In this document: positions 7,635 to 16,381 of the stretch, piece after piece
Layout: every line of letters starts with the position of its first letter
Numbering within the stretch: position 1 is the first letter of the stretch
From: Clostridia bacterium
GTDB lineage: Bacteria; Bacillota; Clostridia; Oscillospirales; Acutalibacteraceae
Assembly (NCBI GenBank): GCA_017403065.1
Contig: JAFQOT010000014.1
Location: forward strand, 62,001-126,000
Reading direction: 5' to 3'
Length of the DNA stretch: 64,000 nt
Position numbers and translations under genes: made by a program
The notes under the pieces: model-generated
Seen by the model: the letters and a program-made list of their open reading frames with translations, nothing else
What the model was told of the DNA's origin: nothing
The model's database searches: none

Positions 7635-8350
7635 CGGTTTTTATGCCCCTTAATAAGTATAATTTCCTGATTATCACTATTACCCTCTACCTTAACTCTG
7701 TTTGCTTTGCAAAGCTCTAACACCGCCAAAAAGGTGGCGACTAACTCAGAGCGGCTTTGGGCTGTTTTGTAAAGTCTTGAAAGCTTAACCTTTCCCCCAT
7801 TGAAAAGAGTGCGAACAACAAAAACGATTTTGGTTGAAACGGCAACTATCTTTTTAGCAACAATTTTTGTAAAGGCTGTTTGGTCGGGGGGAGCTTTGCG
7901 CTTACCTCTGCCCACTGCCGACAGGTATGACTGCAACAGCAAATCGCACGAATGGGTAAGCTCATAGGTTTTATCAAATTCGTATTCACCCGGCAGACGA
8001 ACAAATTTGTTAAATCCGTTTTGCATTTCAGAAAGTTTATTCGCCATTTGCTGACAGACCATATACTCTAAAAGCTCGCCTGTAAGCTCCTCTTTAAGCT
8101 TGATAACCTCGTCGTGTTTAGGAAGCAGGCTAACGGTTTTAATGTATAAAAGCCTTGAAGCCATTTCTAAAAATTCGCTTTGAAGCTCCATTTCCTCTTG
8201 CTCGTAAAGCTTAATTTGTTCTAAGTACTGGTCAATAAGCTGAGCAAGGGGAATATCGTAAATATTAAGCTTGTTTCTTGCAATTAACTGCAAGAGAAGG
8301 TCTAAGGGACCCTCGAAAACCTCTAACTTATAGGATAACGTAGTTTCCAT
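7631..8350 (-). CDS. scpA: Segregation and condensation protein A
   Basis: A 239-residue kleisin that bridges the SMC dimer. The N-terminal signature YKLEVFEGPLDLLLQLIARN at residues 6-25, the helical LEMASRLLYIKTVSLLPK region, and a C-terminal winged-helix ending (FLAVLELCKANRVKVEG) identify it. It is 8 bases downstream of the site-2 protease gene and overlaps scpB by 4 bases. The smc gene is not in this window. Confidence 0.96.
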   Translation of the reverse strand: METTLSYKLEVFEGPLDLLLQLIARNKLNIYDIPLAQLIDQYLEQIKLYEQEEMELQSEFLEMASRLLYIKTVSLLPKHDEVIKLKEELTGELLEYMVCQQMANKLSEMQNGFNKFVRLPGEYEFDKTYELTHSCDLLLQSYLSAVGRGKRKAPPDQTAFTKIVAKKIVAVSTKIVFVVRTLFNGGKVKLSRLYKTAQSRSELVATFLAVLELCKANRVKVEGNSDNQEIILIKGHKNR

Positions 8351-8358
8351 TTACACAC

Positions 8359-9042
8359 CTATCTCAAAAAAAGTCTGAAAGGCAAGCTCGCTAACCAGTC
8401 TATAACATTCATAAAACCGTCAGAAAGGAAGCCTAAGGGAATATCTAAAATATTAAACGCCAAAAGAGCCAAAAGAATGAAATAAAAATATCTTTCATAA
8501 CGCATAAGGGAATAATATTGCTTGTTAGGTAAAACTGCCGATAAAATACGGGAGCCGTCAAGCGGTGGCAGAGGTATCAAATTAAATACCGCGAGGGATA
8601 TATTTATCTTAGCAAAATATAAAAAGAAAATTTGAAGATAAATTAACCACATAAGCTGAAGCCTTAATGCCGATACATAAGCTGCATAATATAAAATCAT
8701 AGCCACAACAGCTAATACAATATTAGAAAAAGGTCCCGCAAGGGCAACAAGAGCCATATCGCGCTTAGGGTTTTTAAAATACCGTGAATTTACCTGCACA
8801 GGCTTTGCCCAACCAAAACCGAAAAGCAAAATACAGGCGGTACCTGCCCAGTCAATATGATTAAAAGGGTTTAATGAAAGTCTGCCTTGCCAACGAGGAG
8901 TATCGTCACCCAATATAACTGCGGTTTTAGCGTGGGCATACTCGTGAACAGGCAAGGTTAGGAATACAACTGTAAGGGAAGAAATAAAGTAAATAAGTAA
9001 ATTTGTTAAATCAATATTTCCCGATAAAGCATTTGAAAGCAT
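8359..9042 (-). CDS. Site-2 protease family (M50) membrane metalloprotease
   Basis: A 227-residue multi-spanning membrane protein. The zinc-binding HEYAH (HExxH) motif is at residues 33-37 and the second metal motif NLIPLPPLDG near 154-163, with Asp162. Hydrophobic spans cover about 12-32, 65-78, 95-125, 128-155 and 185-205. No PDZ domain is present, so it belongs to the short M50 group common in Firmicutes; the substrate is unknown. I start at ATG 9042 because the reading frame upstream crosses the promoter at 9080-9108. GGAGGAG is 13 bases upstream, longer than ideal. It leads the scpAB operon, as in many Clostridia. Confidence 0.88.
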   Translation of the reverse strand: MLSNALSGNIDLTNLLIYFISSLTVVFLTLPVHEYAHAKTAVILGDDTPRWQGRLSLNPFNHIDWAGTACILLFGFGWAKPVQVNSRYFKNPKRDMALVALAGPFSNIVLAVVAMILYYAAYVSALRLQLMWLIYLQIFFLYFAKINISLAVFNLIPLPPLDGSRILSAVLPNKQYYSLMRYERYFYFILLALLAFNILDIPLGFLSDGFMNVIDWLASLPFRLFLR

Positions 9043-9079
9043 TTTGTTGGAAACACTCCTCCAAAATATAGTTTTGTAT

Positions 9080-9108
9080 ATTATACTACAAAAATTCACC
9101 AAATACAA
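9080..9108 (-). promoter_or_regulatory. Promoter for the site-2 protease/scpAB/dacF operon
   Basis: On the minus strand TTGTAT and a perfect TATAAT are 17 bases apart, ending about 38 bases before the ATG at 9042. It is divergent from the aminotransferase promoter at 9128-9156. Confidence 0.65.
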
Positions 9109-9127
9109 GAAAAACACATATTTTACC

Positions 9128-9156
9128 TTGAAAAATAGCATAAAATGTTGTATAGT
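9128..9156 (+). promoter_or_regulatory. Promoter for the aspartate aminotransferase gene
   Basis: TTGAAA and TATAGT are separated by 17 bases, 37 bases before the ATG at 9194. Confidence 0.6.
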
Positions 9157-9193
9157 ATATTGGTTAAACAAAACTCAAGGGAGCATTTAGGCA

Positions 9194-10468
9194 ATGTCTG
9201 GTTATTATGAGATGAGTAAGGAACAGCTTAAGTCTGAATACACGTCGGTAAAAGCTGAGTATGAGCATTTGCGCTCGATGGGATTGTCTCTTGATATGTC
9301 TCGCGGAAAACCGGGATTTGATAGTATGAATATGAGTGCGAGCCTGTTTGAATTGGTAGGCAATCAAACCGGATTTAAAAACGAAAGCGGAATAGATTGC
9401 CGTAATTATGGCGGATTAGATGGTCTTGTGGAGCTTAAAAAGCTTTTCGCAGAAATTTTGGGTTTAGAGCCGGAGCAGATAATAGTAGGAGGAAATTCCT
9501 CATTAAATATGATGTTTGACACAGTCGCTCAGGCTATGACTCACGGTATGGGAGGCGAGCCTTGGCTTAAACAGGGCGAAGTTAAATTTTTGTGCCCTGT
9601 TCCAGGCTATGACCGCCACTTTTCTATTACAGAATATTTCGGGATTAAGATGATTCCTGTGGCTATGAACGACGAGGGTCCGGATATGGATGCGGTAGAA
9701 GAGCTGATTAAGGATGAAAAGGTAAAGGGTATATGGTGCGTTCCAAAATATTCTAATCCCGAGGGCATAACCTACAGCGACAGTGTGGTAAAAAGAATGG
9801 CTAGCCTTAAGCCTGCGGCTGAGGATTTCAGAATTTTTTGGGATGATGCGTATGCGGTGCACGATTTATATGATGAGGGGGATACCCTTTTAAATCTCTA
9901 TGACGAGTGTGTAAAGGCGGGAAACCCTGATTTACCTATTATTTTCACCTCTACCTCAAAGATTACTTTTCCGGGAGCGGGTGTGGCTGCCGAGGCGGCA
10001 AGCCCCCGAAATGTTGCCTTGCTAAAGGGCAGAATGAAGTATCAGACGATAGGTCCTGACAAATTAAATCAGCTTCGACACGCAAGAATGTTTAAGTCGA
10101 TTGAAGATGTTAAAAAGCATATGAAAAAGCATGCAGATGTTTTACGTCCTAAATTTGAGGAGGTTTTAACTCAGCTTGACTCTCAACTTGGTGATAAGAA
10201 AATTGCCCGTTGGACATATCCAAAAGGCGGTTATTTTATAAGTCTTTATGTACAAAACGGTTGCGCCAAGCGAGTTGAAGAGCTTTGCAGTGATGCAGGG
10301 TTAGTTTTAACCCCTGCGGGAGCTGCCTACCCTTATGGATTAGACCCCGATGATTCTAACATAAGAATTGCTCCCTCCTATCCTTCTATAGAGGAAATCA
10401 AAATAGCTTCGGCAGTTCTTTGCGTTGCCGTTAAGCTTGCAACTCTTGAAAAGCTTTTGAAAATTTAG
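9194..10468 (+). CDS. Aspartate aminotransferase, fold type I subgroup Ic
   Basis: A 424-residue PLP-dependent aminotransferase. It begins with LSLDMSRGKPGFDS, has the PLP-site loop VGGNSSLNMMFD at about 98-109, the substrate/cofactor segment VPKYSNPEGITYS near 183-195, WDDAYAVHDL at 216-225, and the Schiff-base lysine in TSTSKITFPG at Lys256. These features match the less common Ic class of aspartate aminotransferases (Pfam Asp_aminotransf family), not the classical AspC/AspB group. AAGGGAG precedes the ATG by about ten bases. It is a single-gene unit with its own promoter, followed by the secDF promoter. Substrate assignment to aspartate/2-oxoglutarate follows from the family. Confidence 0.88.
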   Translation: MSGYYEMSKEQLKSEYTSVKAEYEHLRSMGLSLDMSRGKPGFDSMNMSASLFELVGNQTGFKNESGIDCRNYGGLDGLVELKKLFAEILGLEPEQIIVGGNSSLNMMFDTVAQAMTHGMGGEPWLKQGEVKFLCPVPGYDRHFSITEYFGIKMIPVAMNDEGPDMDAVEELIKDEKVKGIWCVPKYSNPEGITYSDSVVKRMASLKPAAEDFRIFWDDAYAVHDLYDEGDTLLNLYDECVKAGNPDLPIIFTSTSKITFPGAGVAAEAASPRNVALLKGRMKYQTIGPDKLNQLRHARMFKSIEDVKKHMKKHADVLRPKFEEVLTQLDSQLGDKKIARWTYPKGGYFISLYVQNGCAKRVEELCSDAGLVLTPAGAAYPYGLDPDDSNIRIAPSYPSIEEIKIASAVLCVAVKLATLEKLLKI

Positions 10469-10473
10469 ATTTG

Positions 10474-10502
10474 TTGACTTTATGATAATTATTATGTATA
10501 AT
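10474..10502 (+). promoter_or_regulatory. Promoter for secDF
   Basis: TTGACT and a perfect TATAAT are separated by 17 bases, 34 bases before the secD ATG at 10537. Confidence 0.7.
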
Positions 10503-10536
10503 TAAGTAAATTGTTAAAAATTTGGAGGATTTGAAA

Positions 10537-11913
10537 ATGAAGTCCAAAACAACTGGCAAGTTGACCTTTTTTATAATCCTCGCCTTAATAGTAGCCCTTA
10601 CTTTTGCGGCTTTTTTCGGTATTGAAAGCTACTATGGCGACACAAGAAAGGTTTATATTAAAGGGGCAGAGGATATTCGCTGGGGTATTGATATTCGCGG
10701 CGGTGTTGAGGCGGTATTTTCTCCCGATAAAGCGGATATTGATATTACAAAAGAGGATATGGATGCTGCAAAGGCTATTATTGAAACCCGTCTTGTAAAC
10801 AACAACATAACAGATTATGAGGTTTATAACGACAATACCAATCATCAGATAATAGTCCGTTTCCCTTGGGCTGCAGAAGAAAGTGATTTCGATGCTGCGG
10901 CAGCTGTGCAGGAGCTTGGGGAGACTGCTCTTCTTAAATTCTGTAAAAACGAGGATTCAAAAGATATTATCTTAAGCGGCTCTGAGGATATTGAATCTGC
11001 TCAGGCAGGCTTAGACGAAAACGGCAATAGCGTTGTATATCTTTATTTTACAAAAGCAGGAACAGCTAAGTTCAGCTCGGCGACTGCTCAGCTTGTAGGT
11101 CAGCAGATTTCTATCTGGATGGATGAGGAAATGCTTTCTGCTCCTACAGTTCAACAGGCTATAAATCAGAATAATGCTTACATAACAGGAATGGCAAATC
11201 CTCAGGAAGCAAAAGAATTAGCCGATAAAATTAACGCAGGCTCACTTCCCTTTGCTTTAACGGTCGATGACAGCAAGCTGCAGGTAATTTCACCTACCTT
11301 GGGTGAGGATGCCCTTAATGTAATGGTACTTGCAGGCTCGGTTGCCTTTGCCCTTGTATGCTTACTTATGATTTTGCGCTACAGATTAAACGGTGTGGTA
11401 GCGGCCATTGCCTTGTTAGGTCAATTAGCTGGCTCTATCGCTTGCATTTCTGGATTTTTCCCAGGTGCAAACAGCTTTACTCTCACCATTCCGGGTATAG
11501 CAGGTATTATCCTTTCAGTCGGTGTTGGTGTTGACTGTAACGTTATCGCAGCGGAACGTATACGCGACGAATTTACAAAGGGCAAGACTATTGACGGCGC
11601 TATCGACAGCGGATATAAAAACAGCTTAAATGCTATTATTGACGGTAACGTTACTATTGTTATTGTTTCGGTTGTTCTTATGGGCGCCTTTGGCACACCA
11701 GACAGCTTAATAGCGAAGCTTTTCTCACCTGTTATGTCACTTTTCGGCTCTCAGGTAACAGGCTCGATTTACTCCTTCGGCTACACCCTTTTAATAGGAA
11801 CTATATTCAATCTTATAATGGGCGTTTTCGCCTCCAAAAAAATGCTTAAGAGCATTTCAAGGCTAAAGCTATTCAGAAATCCTTGGTTTTACGGAGGTAA
11901 GAAAAATGCGTGA
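10537..11913 (+). CDS. secD: Protein translocase subunit SecD
   Basis: A 458-residue RND-family membrane protein that helps drive preprotein export through SecYEG using the proton gradient. It shows an N-terminal transmembrane helix (about 10-28), a large external P1 domain containing WGIDIRGGVEAVF, and a C-terminal block of transmembrane helices with IPGIAGIILSVGVGVDCNVI. I use ATG 10537; GGAGG lies 8 bases upstream, whereas an upstream in-frame TTG lacks a site. It overlaps secF by 8 bases. It is shorter than E. coli SecD (615), as is usual in Firmicutes, and the two subunits remain separate here, unlike the fused SecDF of Bacillus. Confidence 0.95.
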   Translation: MKSKTTGKLTFFIILALIVALTFAAFFGIESYYGDTRKVYIKGAEDIRWGIDIRGGVEAVFSPDKADIDITKEDMDAAKAIIETRLVNNNITDYEVYNDNTNHQIIVRFPWAAEESDFDAAAAVQELGETALLKFCKNEDSKDIILSGSEDIESAQAGLDENGNSVVYLYFTKAGTAKFSSATAQLVGQQISIWMDEEMLSAPTVQQAINQNNAYITGMANPQEAKELADKINAGSLPFALTVDDSKLQVISPTLGEDALNVMVLAGSVAFALVCLLMILRYRLNGVVAAIALLGQLAGSIACISGFFPGANSFTLTIPGIAGIILSVGVGVDCNVIAAERIRDEFTKGKTIDGAIDSGYKNSLNAIIDGNVTIVIVSVVLMGAFGTPDSLIAKLFSPVMSLFGSQVTGSIYSFGYTLLIGTIFNLIMGVFASKKMLKSISRLKLFRNPWFYGGKKNA

Positions 11914-12838
11914 ATTTAAAATAGATTTCAACAAAGCCTTAAAGCCTACCCTAATTATTTACGGTATTATATTCCTTGTAGGTATTATCTTGGCAATGCC
12001 CTTTGCCTTTGGAATCAATCTTGATATCAACTTTAGCGGCGGTACAAAAATCTCCTATTCATACACAGGTGATATTAAGGATGCTGACATTAAAACTGTG
12101 GTTGATGAGCATATCAAAAAGGATTACTCCCTGACAAAAAGTACCGCTTTAGCGGGGGATACAAAAACCTTTGAGTTGGCTCTCTCCGGTAAATCTGCCC
12201 TTTCGGCAGAGGCTCAGGAAAAATTAGGCGCTGCTTTGAGTGAAAAATTTGCCGAAAACGAGGTTGCAATTTACAATTCTAATTCTGTCAGCCCTACAAT
12301 AGCAGGAGCGTTTTTCTTAAAAAGCTTAGTGGCAGTAATTATTACTGCAATTCTGGTTGTTATATATGTAGGCTTCAGATTCAGAAAAATCGGCGGCATA
12401 TCAGCAGCTCTTACTGCTCTTTGCGCATTGGTGTTTGATATTTTGGTAACCTTCTTTGTTTGCGTAATCTTCCGCTTGCAGATAGATTCAAACTACATAG
12501 CGGTTATTCTTACAATTTTAGGTTATTCTCTTAACGACACAATAGTTATTTACGACCGTATACGTGAAAATAGCAGGTTAAATCCTCAAATGGAAATCGG
12601 TCAGCTTGTTAATATGAGCGTAAATAAGGTAATGATAAGAAATATTGTTACTACAGTTACAACAATTTTGGCTGTATTGACTATAGTGGTTGTATCCGAA
12701 CTTTACGGACTTACAAGCTTACGCACTTTTGCTATACCTATGGCATTTGGCTTGCTTTCAGGCTCTATTTCATCCATTTTCGTTTCAGGACCTGTTTGGG
12801 TAATTTGGAAAAGGTATAGGGCTTCAAAACAAAAATAA
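11906..12838 (+). CDS. secF: Protein translocase subunit SecF
   Basis: A 310-residue membrane partner of SecD. The first transmembrane helix (about 15-35) is followed by LDINFSGGTKISY, the conserved SecF external motif, and a C-terminal five-helix block with LGYSLNDTIVIYDRIREN, which contains the Asp residues linked to proton flow in SecDF. GGAGG for this gene is inside the end of secD. A strong hairpin terminator follows at 12862. Confidence 0.95.
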   Translation: MREFKIDFNKALKPTLIIYGIIFLVGIILAMPFAFGINLDINFSGGTKISYSYTGDIKDADIKTVVDEHIKKDYSLTKSTALAGDTKTFELALSGKSALSAEAQEKLGAALSEKFAENEVAIYNSNSVSPTIAGAFFLKSLVAVIITAILVVIYVGFRFRKIGGISAALTALCALVFDILVTFFVCVIFRLQIDSNYIAVILTILGYSLNDTIVIYDRIRENSRLNPQMEIGQLVNMSVNKVMIRNIVTTVTTILAVLTIVVVSELYGLTSLRTFAIPMAFGLLSGSISSIFVSGPVWVIWKRYRASKQK

Positions 12839-12861
12839 CAATTTAAAAAATCCGAGAAAAA

Positions 12862-12900
12862 GGCGTTGTACCCGAAAGGATACAACGCCAATTTTATTTG
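12862..12900 (+). terminator. Intrinsic terminator after secF
   Basis: A 9-bp perfect stem GGCGTTGTA/TACAACGCC with a ten-base loop is followed by a T-rich tract (AATTTTATTT). Confidence 0.75.
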
Positions 12901-13040
12901 CGCCTACCTTATATAATATATATAAGCTGTTTTGCAGTATGGTTTTTTATTTGTTCTTTGCTATAAAACACAATATTTTGTGGTGGGATTTGTTTGCGAT
13001 ACAATTTTTTAAAAAAACTTAAAAAACTGAGAAAAAATGC
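12901..13040. other. AT-rich intergenic stretch, nothing recognised
   Basis: Between the secF terminator and the S10 operon promoter there are about 140 AT-rich bases. Open frames here are short and lack ribosome binding sites. I see no RNA gene or repeat. Confidence 0.5.
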
Positions 13041-13069
13041 TTGATTTTTCGTATTGATTATGTTAATAT
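13041..13069 (+). promoter_or_regulatory. Probable promoter of the S10-spc-alpha operon
   Basis: TTGATT and TAATAT are separated by 17 bases. The -10 is imperfect, but this is the best candidate ahead of the 300-nt leader. Confidence 0.45.
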
Positions 13070-13075
13070 ACGAGA

Positions 13076-13374
13076 GTACGCTGTGATAATAGGCGTATAG
13101 TGTGACAGTAATGTGCTGTTGCATTACATGCGTTGATGCGGGAGGTGGCCCATCTTGAATGGGGAAATTTCCGCGGAGTATGTCCGATTCTAAACCGGGC
13201 GAAAGAACAAGGAGTACATAGAGAAACTTGCGAGCTTTATGTACAACGGCGAAGCGATTCGCCGTCCGGAATTGACTGCGACCCCAGCCAGTACCGGTTT
13301 TATAATGTACCGTAATGAAAAACACGGCACGTTGTAAGTTTTGCCCGCCAACTATTTAAGGAGGCGAAATTCAC
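13076..13374 (+). promoter_or_regulatory. Long structured 5' leader of the S10 operon
   Basis: About 300 nt of untranslated leader precede rpsJ. It contains clear hairpins: GTACATA (13214-13220) with TATGTAC (13238-13244), and CGGCGAA (13247-13253) with TTCGCCG (13258-13264) closed by a GCGA tetraloop. Several GC-rich segments (CCGGGCG, GTCCGG, ACCGG) could pair further. S10 operons are commonly autoregulated by a ribosomal protein binding the leader (L4 in E. coli), so an analogous role is plausible. I could not match it to a named leader family by eye. A short open frame at 13133-13315 crosses the structure and is probably not translated. Confidence 0.55.
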
Positions 13375-13686
13375 ATGGCAGTGAAAGAAAAAATCCGCAT
13401 TAGAATTAAGGGTTACGACCACGCACTTGTAGACCAGTCCGCAGAAAAAATTGTGGAAACCGCTAAACGTACAGGCGCACGCGTTTCAGGTCCGGTACCG
13501 CTACCGACTGAAAAAGAGGTTGTTACAATCCTTCGCGCTGTTCACAAATATAAGGATAGCCGCGAGCAGTTCGAAATGAGGACACACAAAAGGCTCATTG
13601 ATGTTATCAGACCTTCCAACAAAACTGTTGAGGCTTTAACAGGTCTTGAGCTTCCCGCCGGTGTTGAAATCGAGATTAAGCTTTAA
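13375..13686 (+). CDS. rpsJ: 30S ribosomal protein S10
   Basis: A 103-residue protein of the 30S head that also acts as NusE in transcription antitermination. The sequence [18 protein letters not shown] at the start, SGPVPLPTE, and [11 protein letters not shown] are diagnostic and length is exactly typical. AAGGAGG is ten bases upstream. It is the first gene of the operon; upstream lies secDF rather than the str operon (rpsL-rpsG-fusA-tuf) often found there. Confidence 0.98.
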   Translation: MAVKEKIRIRIKGYDHALVDQSAEKIVETAKRTGARVSGPVPLPTEKEVVTILRAVHKYKDSREQFEMRTHKRLIDVIRPSNKTVEALTGLELPAGVEIEIKL

Positions 13687-13710
13687 TCTTTGCTTCACAT
13701 CGCAGGTCAT

Positions 13711-13726
13711 GTTGGCGACAGCCAAC
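13711..13726 (+). other. Hairpin in the rpsJ-rplC spacer
   Basis: GTTGGC pairs perfectly with GCCAAC around a GACA loop, in a 64-base gap, about 24 bases before the rplC start. There is no U-tract, so it is not a terminator. Confidence 0.6.
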
Positions 13727-13750
13727 CAATAACCAAAGGAGGAAAAAACA

Positions 13751-14380
13751 ATGCAAAAAGGTATCGTTGGCAAAAAGCTTGGTATGACTCAGCTTTTTGA
13801 TGCAAACGGAAATGTTGTTCCGGTTACTGTTATTGAAGCAGGTCCATGCGTGATCGCTCAAAAGAAGACAATCGAGAACGACGGTTATGAAGCTGTTCAA
13901 ATCGGCTATGGCGATTTAAAGGCTTCTAAGGTTAATAAACCTATGAAAGGTCACTTTGCAAAGGGTGATGTTGCTCCGAAGAAGGTTCTTCGTGAGTTCC
14001 GCTTTAATGATGTTTCTGCTATGAACGTAGGTGACATCATCAAGGCTGACATCTTTGCTGAAGGAGATTCAGTTGATGTAAGAGGTACTTCTAAGGGTAA
14101 AGGTTATGCCGGCGTAATTAAGCGTTGGAACTTTGGCCGTCTTAAAGAATCTCACGGTACAGGTCCGGTTCACCGTCACGGCGGTTCATTGGGCGTTATC
14201 GACCCAGCAAGAATCTTCAAGGGCAAGAAAATGGCAGGACATCTCGGCAATGAACGCGTAACCGTTCAGAATCTGAGTGTAGTTAAGGTTGACGCAGAAA
14301 AGAATATAATCGCAGTTAAGGGCGCAGTTCCTGGTCCTAAGGGCGGAATCGTAGTTCTTTTCGACAGCGTTAAAGCTTAA
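13751..14380 (+). CDS. rplC: 50S ribosomal protein L3
   Basis: A 209-residue early assembly protein of the 50S subunit near the peptidyl transferase centre. It starts MQKGIVGKKLGMTQLFDANG, which is diagnostic, and contains GTSKGKGYAGVIKRW, HGTGPVHRHGGSLG and the loop MAGHLGNERVTVQNL. Length is normal. GGAGG is correctly spaced before the ATG. Confidence 0.98.
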   Translation: MQKGIVGKKLGMTQLFDANGNVVPVTVIEAGPCVIAQKKTIENDGYEAVQIGYGDLKASKVNKPMKGHFAKGDVAPKKVLREFRFNDVSAMNVGDIIKADIFAEGDSVDVRGTSKGKGYAGVIKRWNFGRLKESHGTGPVHRHGGSLGVIDPARIFKGKKMAGHLGNERVTVQNLSVVKVDAEKNIIAVKGAVPGPKGGIVVLFDSVKA

Positions 14381-14399
14381 GGGAAGGAGTGTTTGAATT

Positions 14400-15023
14400 A
14401 TGCCTAATATAGCAGTACTCGATATGGCAGGCAAAAATGTGGGTGAAATCACATTAAGCGATGCTATCTTCGGAATTACCCCAAATGCAGCTGTTATGCA
14501 TGCAGCAGTTATTAACTATCTTGCTAATAACCGTCAGGGCACACAGTCTACTCTAACCCGTACAGAAGTTTCCGGTGGCGGAAGAAAGCCTTGGAGACAA
14601 AAGGGTACCGGTCATGCAAGACAGGGATCTACAAGAGCTCCTCAGTGGAGACACGGCGGTATCGTTCACGCACCAAAGCCGAGAGATTATTCATACGCTC
14701 TCAACAAAAAGGTACGTAGACTGGCACTTAAGTCTGCTTTATCTGATAAGGTTCTTTCAGGCGACTTAATCGTTCTTGACGAATTAAAGCTTGAAACCTA
14801 CAAAACTAAAGCAGTTGCTGATTGCTTAAAGGCTATCGGCGCCGGCAAAAAAGCTCTCGTTGTTCTTGAGGACAACAATGCTTTCGCAGTAAAGAGCATT
14901 GCAAACATAAAAGGTGCTAAATCTGCTCAGGTTAATACAATCAACACCTATGACATTATCAACGCTGATACATTGGTAATCGTTAAGGGTGCGGTAGCTA
15001 AGCTCGAGGAGGTGTATGCATAA
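14400..15023 (+). CDS. rplD: 50S ribosomal protein L4
   Basis: A 207-residue protein lining the exit tunnel. The tunnel loop [20 protein letters not shown] and [14 protein letters not shown] are clear at about residues 45-75. In many bacteria L4 represses this operon, which makes it the first candidate regulator of the leader upstream of rpsJ. Its stop codon overlaps the rplW start by one base. Confidence 0.98.
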   Translation: MPNIAVLDMAGKNVGEITLSDAIFGITPNAAVMHAAVINYLANNRQGTQSTLTRTEVSGGGRKPWRQKGTGHARQGSTRAPQWRHGGIVHAPKPRDYSYALNKKVRRLALKSALSDKVLSGDLIVLDELKLETYKTKAVADCLKAIGAGKKALVVLEDNNAFAVKSIANIKGAKSAQVNTINTYDIINADTLVIVKGAVAKLEEVYA

Positions 15024-15316
15024 TGAAAACCGCACAGGACATCATTATCGCTCCTATCATTACTGAAAAGAGCATGTCAGGTATTGCTGACAAGAAATAC
15101 ACCTTTAAGGTAGCAAAAGACGCTAACAAGATTGAAATCGCAGAAGCAATCGCTCAGCTTTTCAAGGTTGATGTTGCTAAGGTTAACACCATCAATGTTC
15201 GCGGAAAAATGAAGCGTATGGGTCGCTACAGCGGCTACACAGCTTCTTGGAAAAAAGCTATTGTAACACTTAAAGCTGATTCTAAGCCTATCGAATTCTT
15301 CGACGGTCTTATGTAA
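15023..15316 (+). CDS. rplW: 50S ribosomal protein L23
   Basis: A 97-residue protein at the tunnel exit that docks trigger factor and SRP. It begins with [15 protein letters not shown] and contains [19 protein letters not shown] and [11 protein letters not shown]. It overlaps the end of rplD (ATAATG). It is followed by an unusually long structured gap before rplB. Confidence 0.97.
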   Translation: MKTAQDIIIAPIITEKSMSGIADKKYTFKVAKDANKIEIAEAIAQLFKVDVAKVNTINVRGKMKRMGRYSGYTASWKKAIVTLKADSKPIEFFDGLM

Positions 15317-15532
15317 TTAAAGAAGCAATTTGGAAATTGCTACCCTTAAAAAACACCTTGCAAGAGAAAACTTTTCGAGTGTTTTTAAAAGGCAGGGTGA
15401 TATCAGAGGGACATAGCGCAGTTGAAATGTTCGTTTTCACAGCAGCGTCCCGTCTAAAGAGTGTAGCGACATTTCCGGTGATGTATGAAGCCCAAGGGCT
15501 TCGCTAAGCCAAAATAGGAGAGTGAAATTAAA
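15317..15532 (+). ncRNA. 216-nt structured spacer between rplW and rplB
   Basis: Most gaps in this operon are 12-60 bases; this one is 216. It holds at least three hairpins: AGCAATTT/AAATTGCT (15324-15331/15334-15341), an outer GGGAC...GTCCC pair (near 15408-15452) enclosing TGAAA/TTTCA, and GAAGCCC/GGGCTTC (15487-15493/15496-15502). AAAACAC and GTGTTTT near 15350-15385 can also pair. No open frame with a ribosome binding site is present except rplB itself. A cis-acting regulatory RNA, a processing site or an internal attenuator are all possible. Confidence 0.55.
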
Positions 15533-16360
15533 ATGGCTATTAAATTTTACAAGCCGACTACTAACGGTCGCCGTAATATGACAAGCATGGATTATTCCGA
15601 ATTGTCAAAGGTTGCACCTGAAAGAAGTTTGCTTGCGCCAATTAAGAAAAATGCCGGCAGAAACAGCTACGGCAGAATCACCGTTCGCCATAGAGGCGGC
15701 GGAAACCGCAGAAAGTACAGAATTATCGATTTCAAGAGAGAGCGTTTTGGCATTCCTGCTACCGTTCTTACCCTTGAATATGACCCCAACCGTTCAGCAT
15801 TTATCGCTCTTGTTCAGTATGAAGACGGCGAAAAGCGCTATATCGTTGCTCCACAGGAGCTTAAGGTTGGCGATGTAATCGTAAGCGGTCCGGAAGCAGA
15901 TATCAAGCCAGGTAATGCATTACCACTTGTAAATATTCCGGTTGGTACTTTTGTCCACAATGTAGAGCTTTACCCAGGCAAGGGCGCTCAGCTTGCACGT
16001 TCAGCAGGTAACACTGCTCAGCTTATGGCTAAAGAGAACGGCATGGCGCTTCTTCGTTTGCCTTCAGGTGAGCTTCGCAACGTTCCTGCTAAATGTATGG
16101 CAACTGTTGGCGTTGTTTCAAACCCTGAGCATGCAAACGTTAACTACGGTAAAGCAGGACGTAAGCGTCATATGGGTTGGAGACCTACTGTTCGCGGTTC
16201 TGTAATGAACCCATGCGACCACCCACACGGTGGTGGTGAAGGTAAGTCACCTATCGGCCGTCCAGGCCCTGTTACCCCTTGGGGTAAACCCACACTCGGT
16301 TACAAGACCCGTCAGAAGCATAAGGCTAGCGATAAATATATCGTTAAGCGTCGTAAGTAG
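15533..16360 (+). CDS. rplB: 50S ribosomal protein L2
   Basis: A 275-residue core protein of the 50S, important for subunit joining and the peptidyl transferase region. [20 protein letters not shown] at the start, [17 protein letters not shown], and the conserved [18 protein letters not shown] near residue 226 containing the essential histidine, identify it. The ATG follows AGGAGAG. It lies after the long structured spacer. Confidence 0.98.
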   Translation: MAIKFYKPTTNGRRNMTSMDYSELSKVAPERSLLAPIKKNAGRNSYGRITVRHRGGGNRRKYRIIDFKRERFGIPATVLTLEYDPNRSAFIALVQYEDGEKRYIVAPQELKVGDVIVSGPEADIKPGNALPLVNIPVGTFVHNVELYPGKGAQLARSAGNTAQLMAKENGMALLRLPSGELRNVPAKCMATVGVVSNPEHANVNYGKAGRKRHMGWRPTVRGSVMNPCDHPHGGGEGKSPIGRPGPVTPWGKPTLGYKTRQKHKASDKYIVKRRK

Positions 16361-16381
16361 TCCACGAAAGGAGATTAGATC

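Noticed and set aside
13133..13315. 60-codon frame in the S10 leader
   Set aside because: It crosses the leader hairpins. A GGAGGTGG sequence lies just inside it, but not at proper distance to its ATG. A leader peptide is not excluded but not supported.
12909..13325. 138-codon minus-strand frame upstream of rpsJ
   Set aside because: It runs antisense over the promoter and leader of the S10 operon, with an unusual composition and no ribosome binding site.
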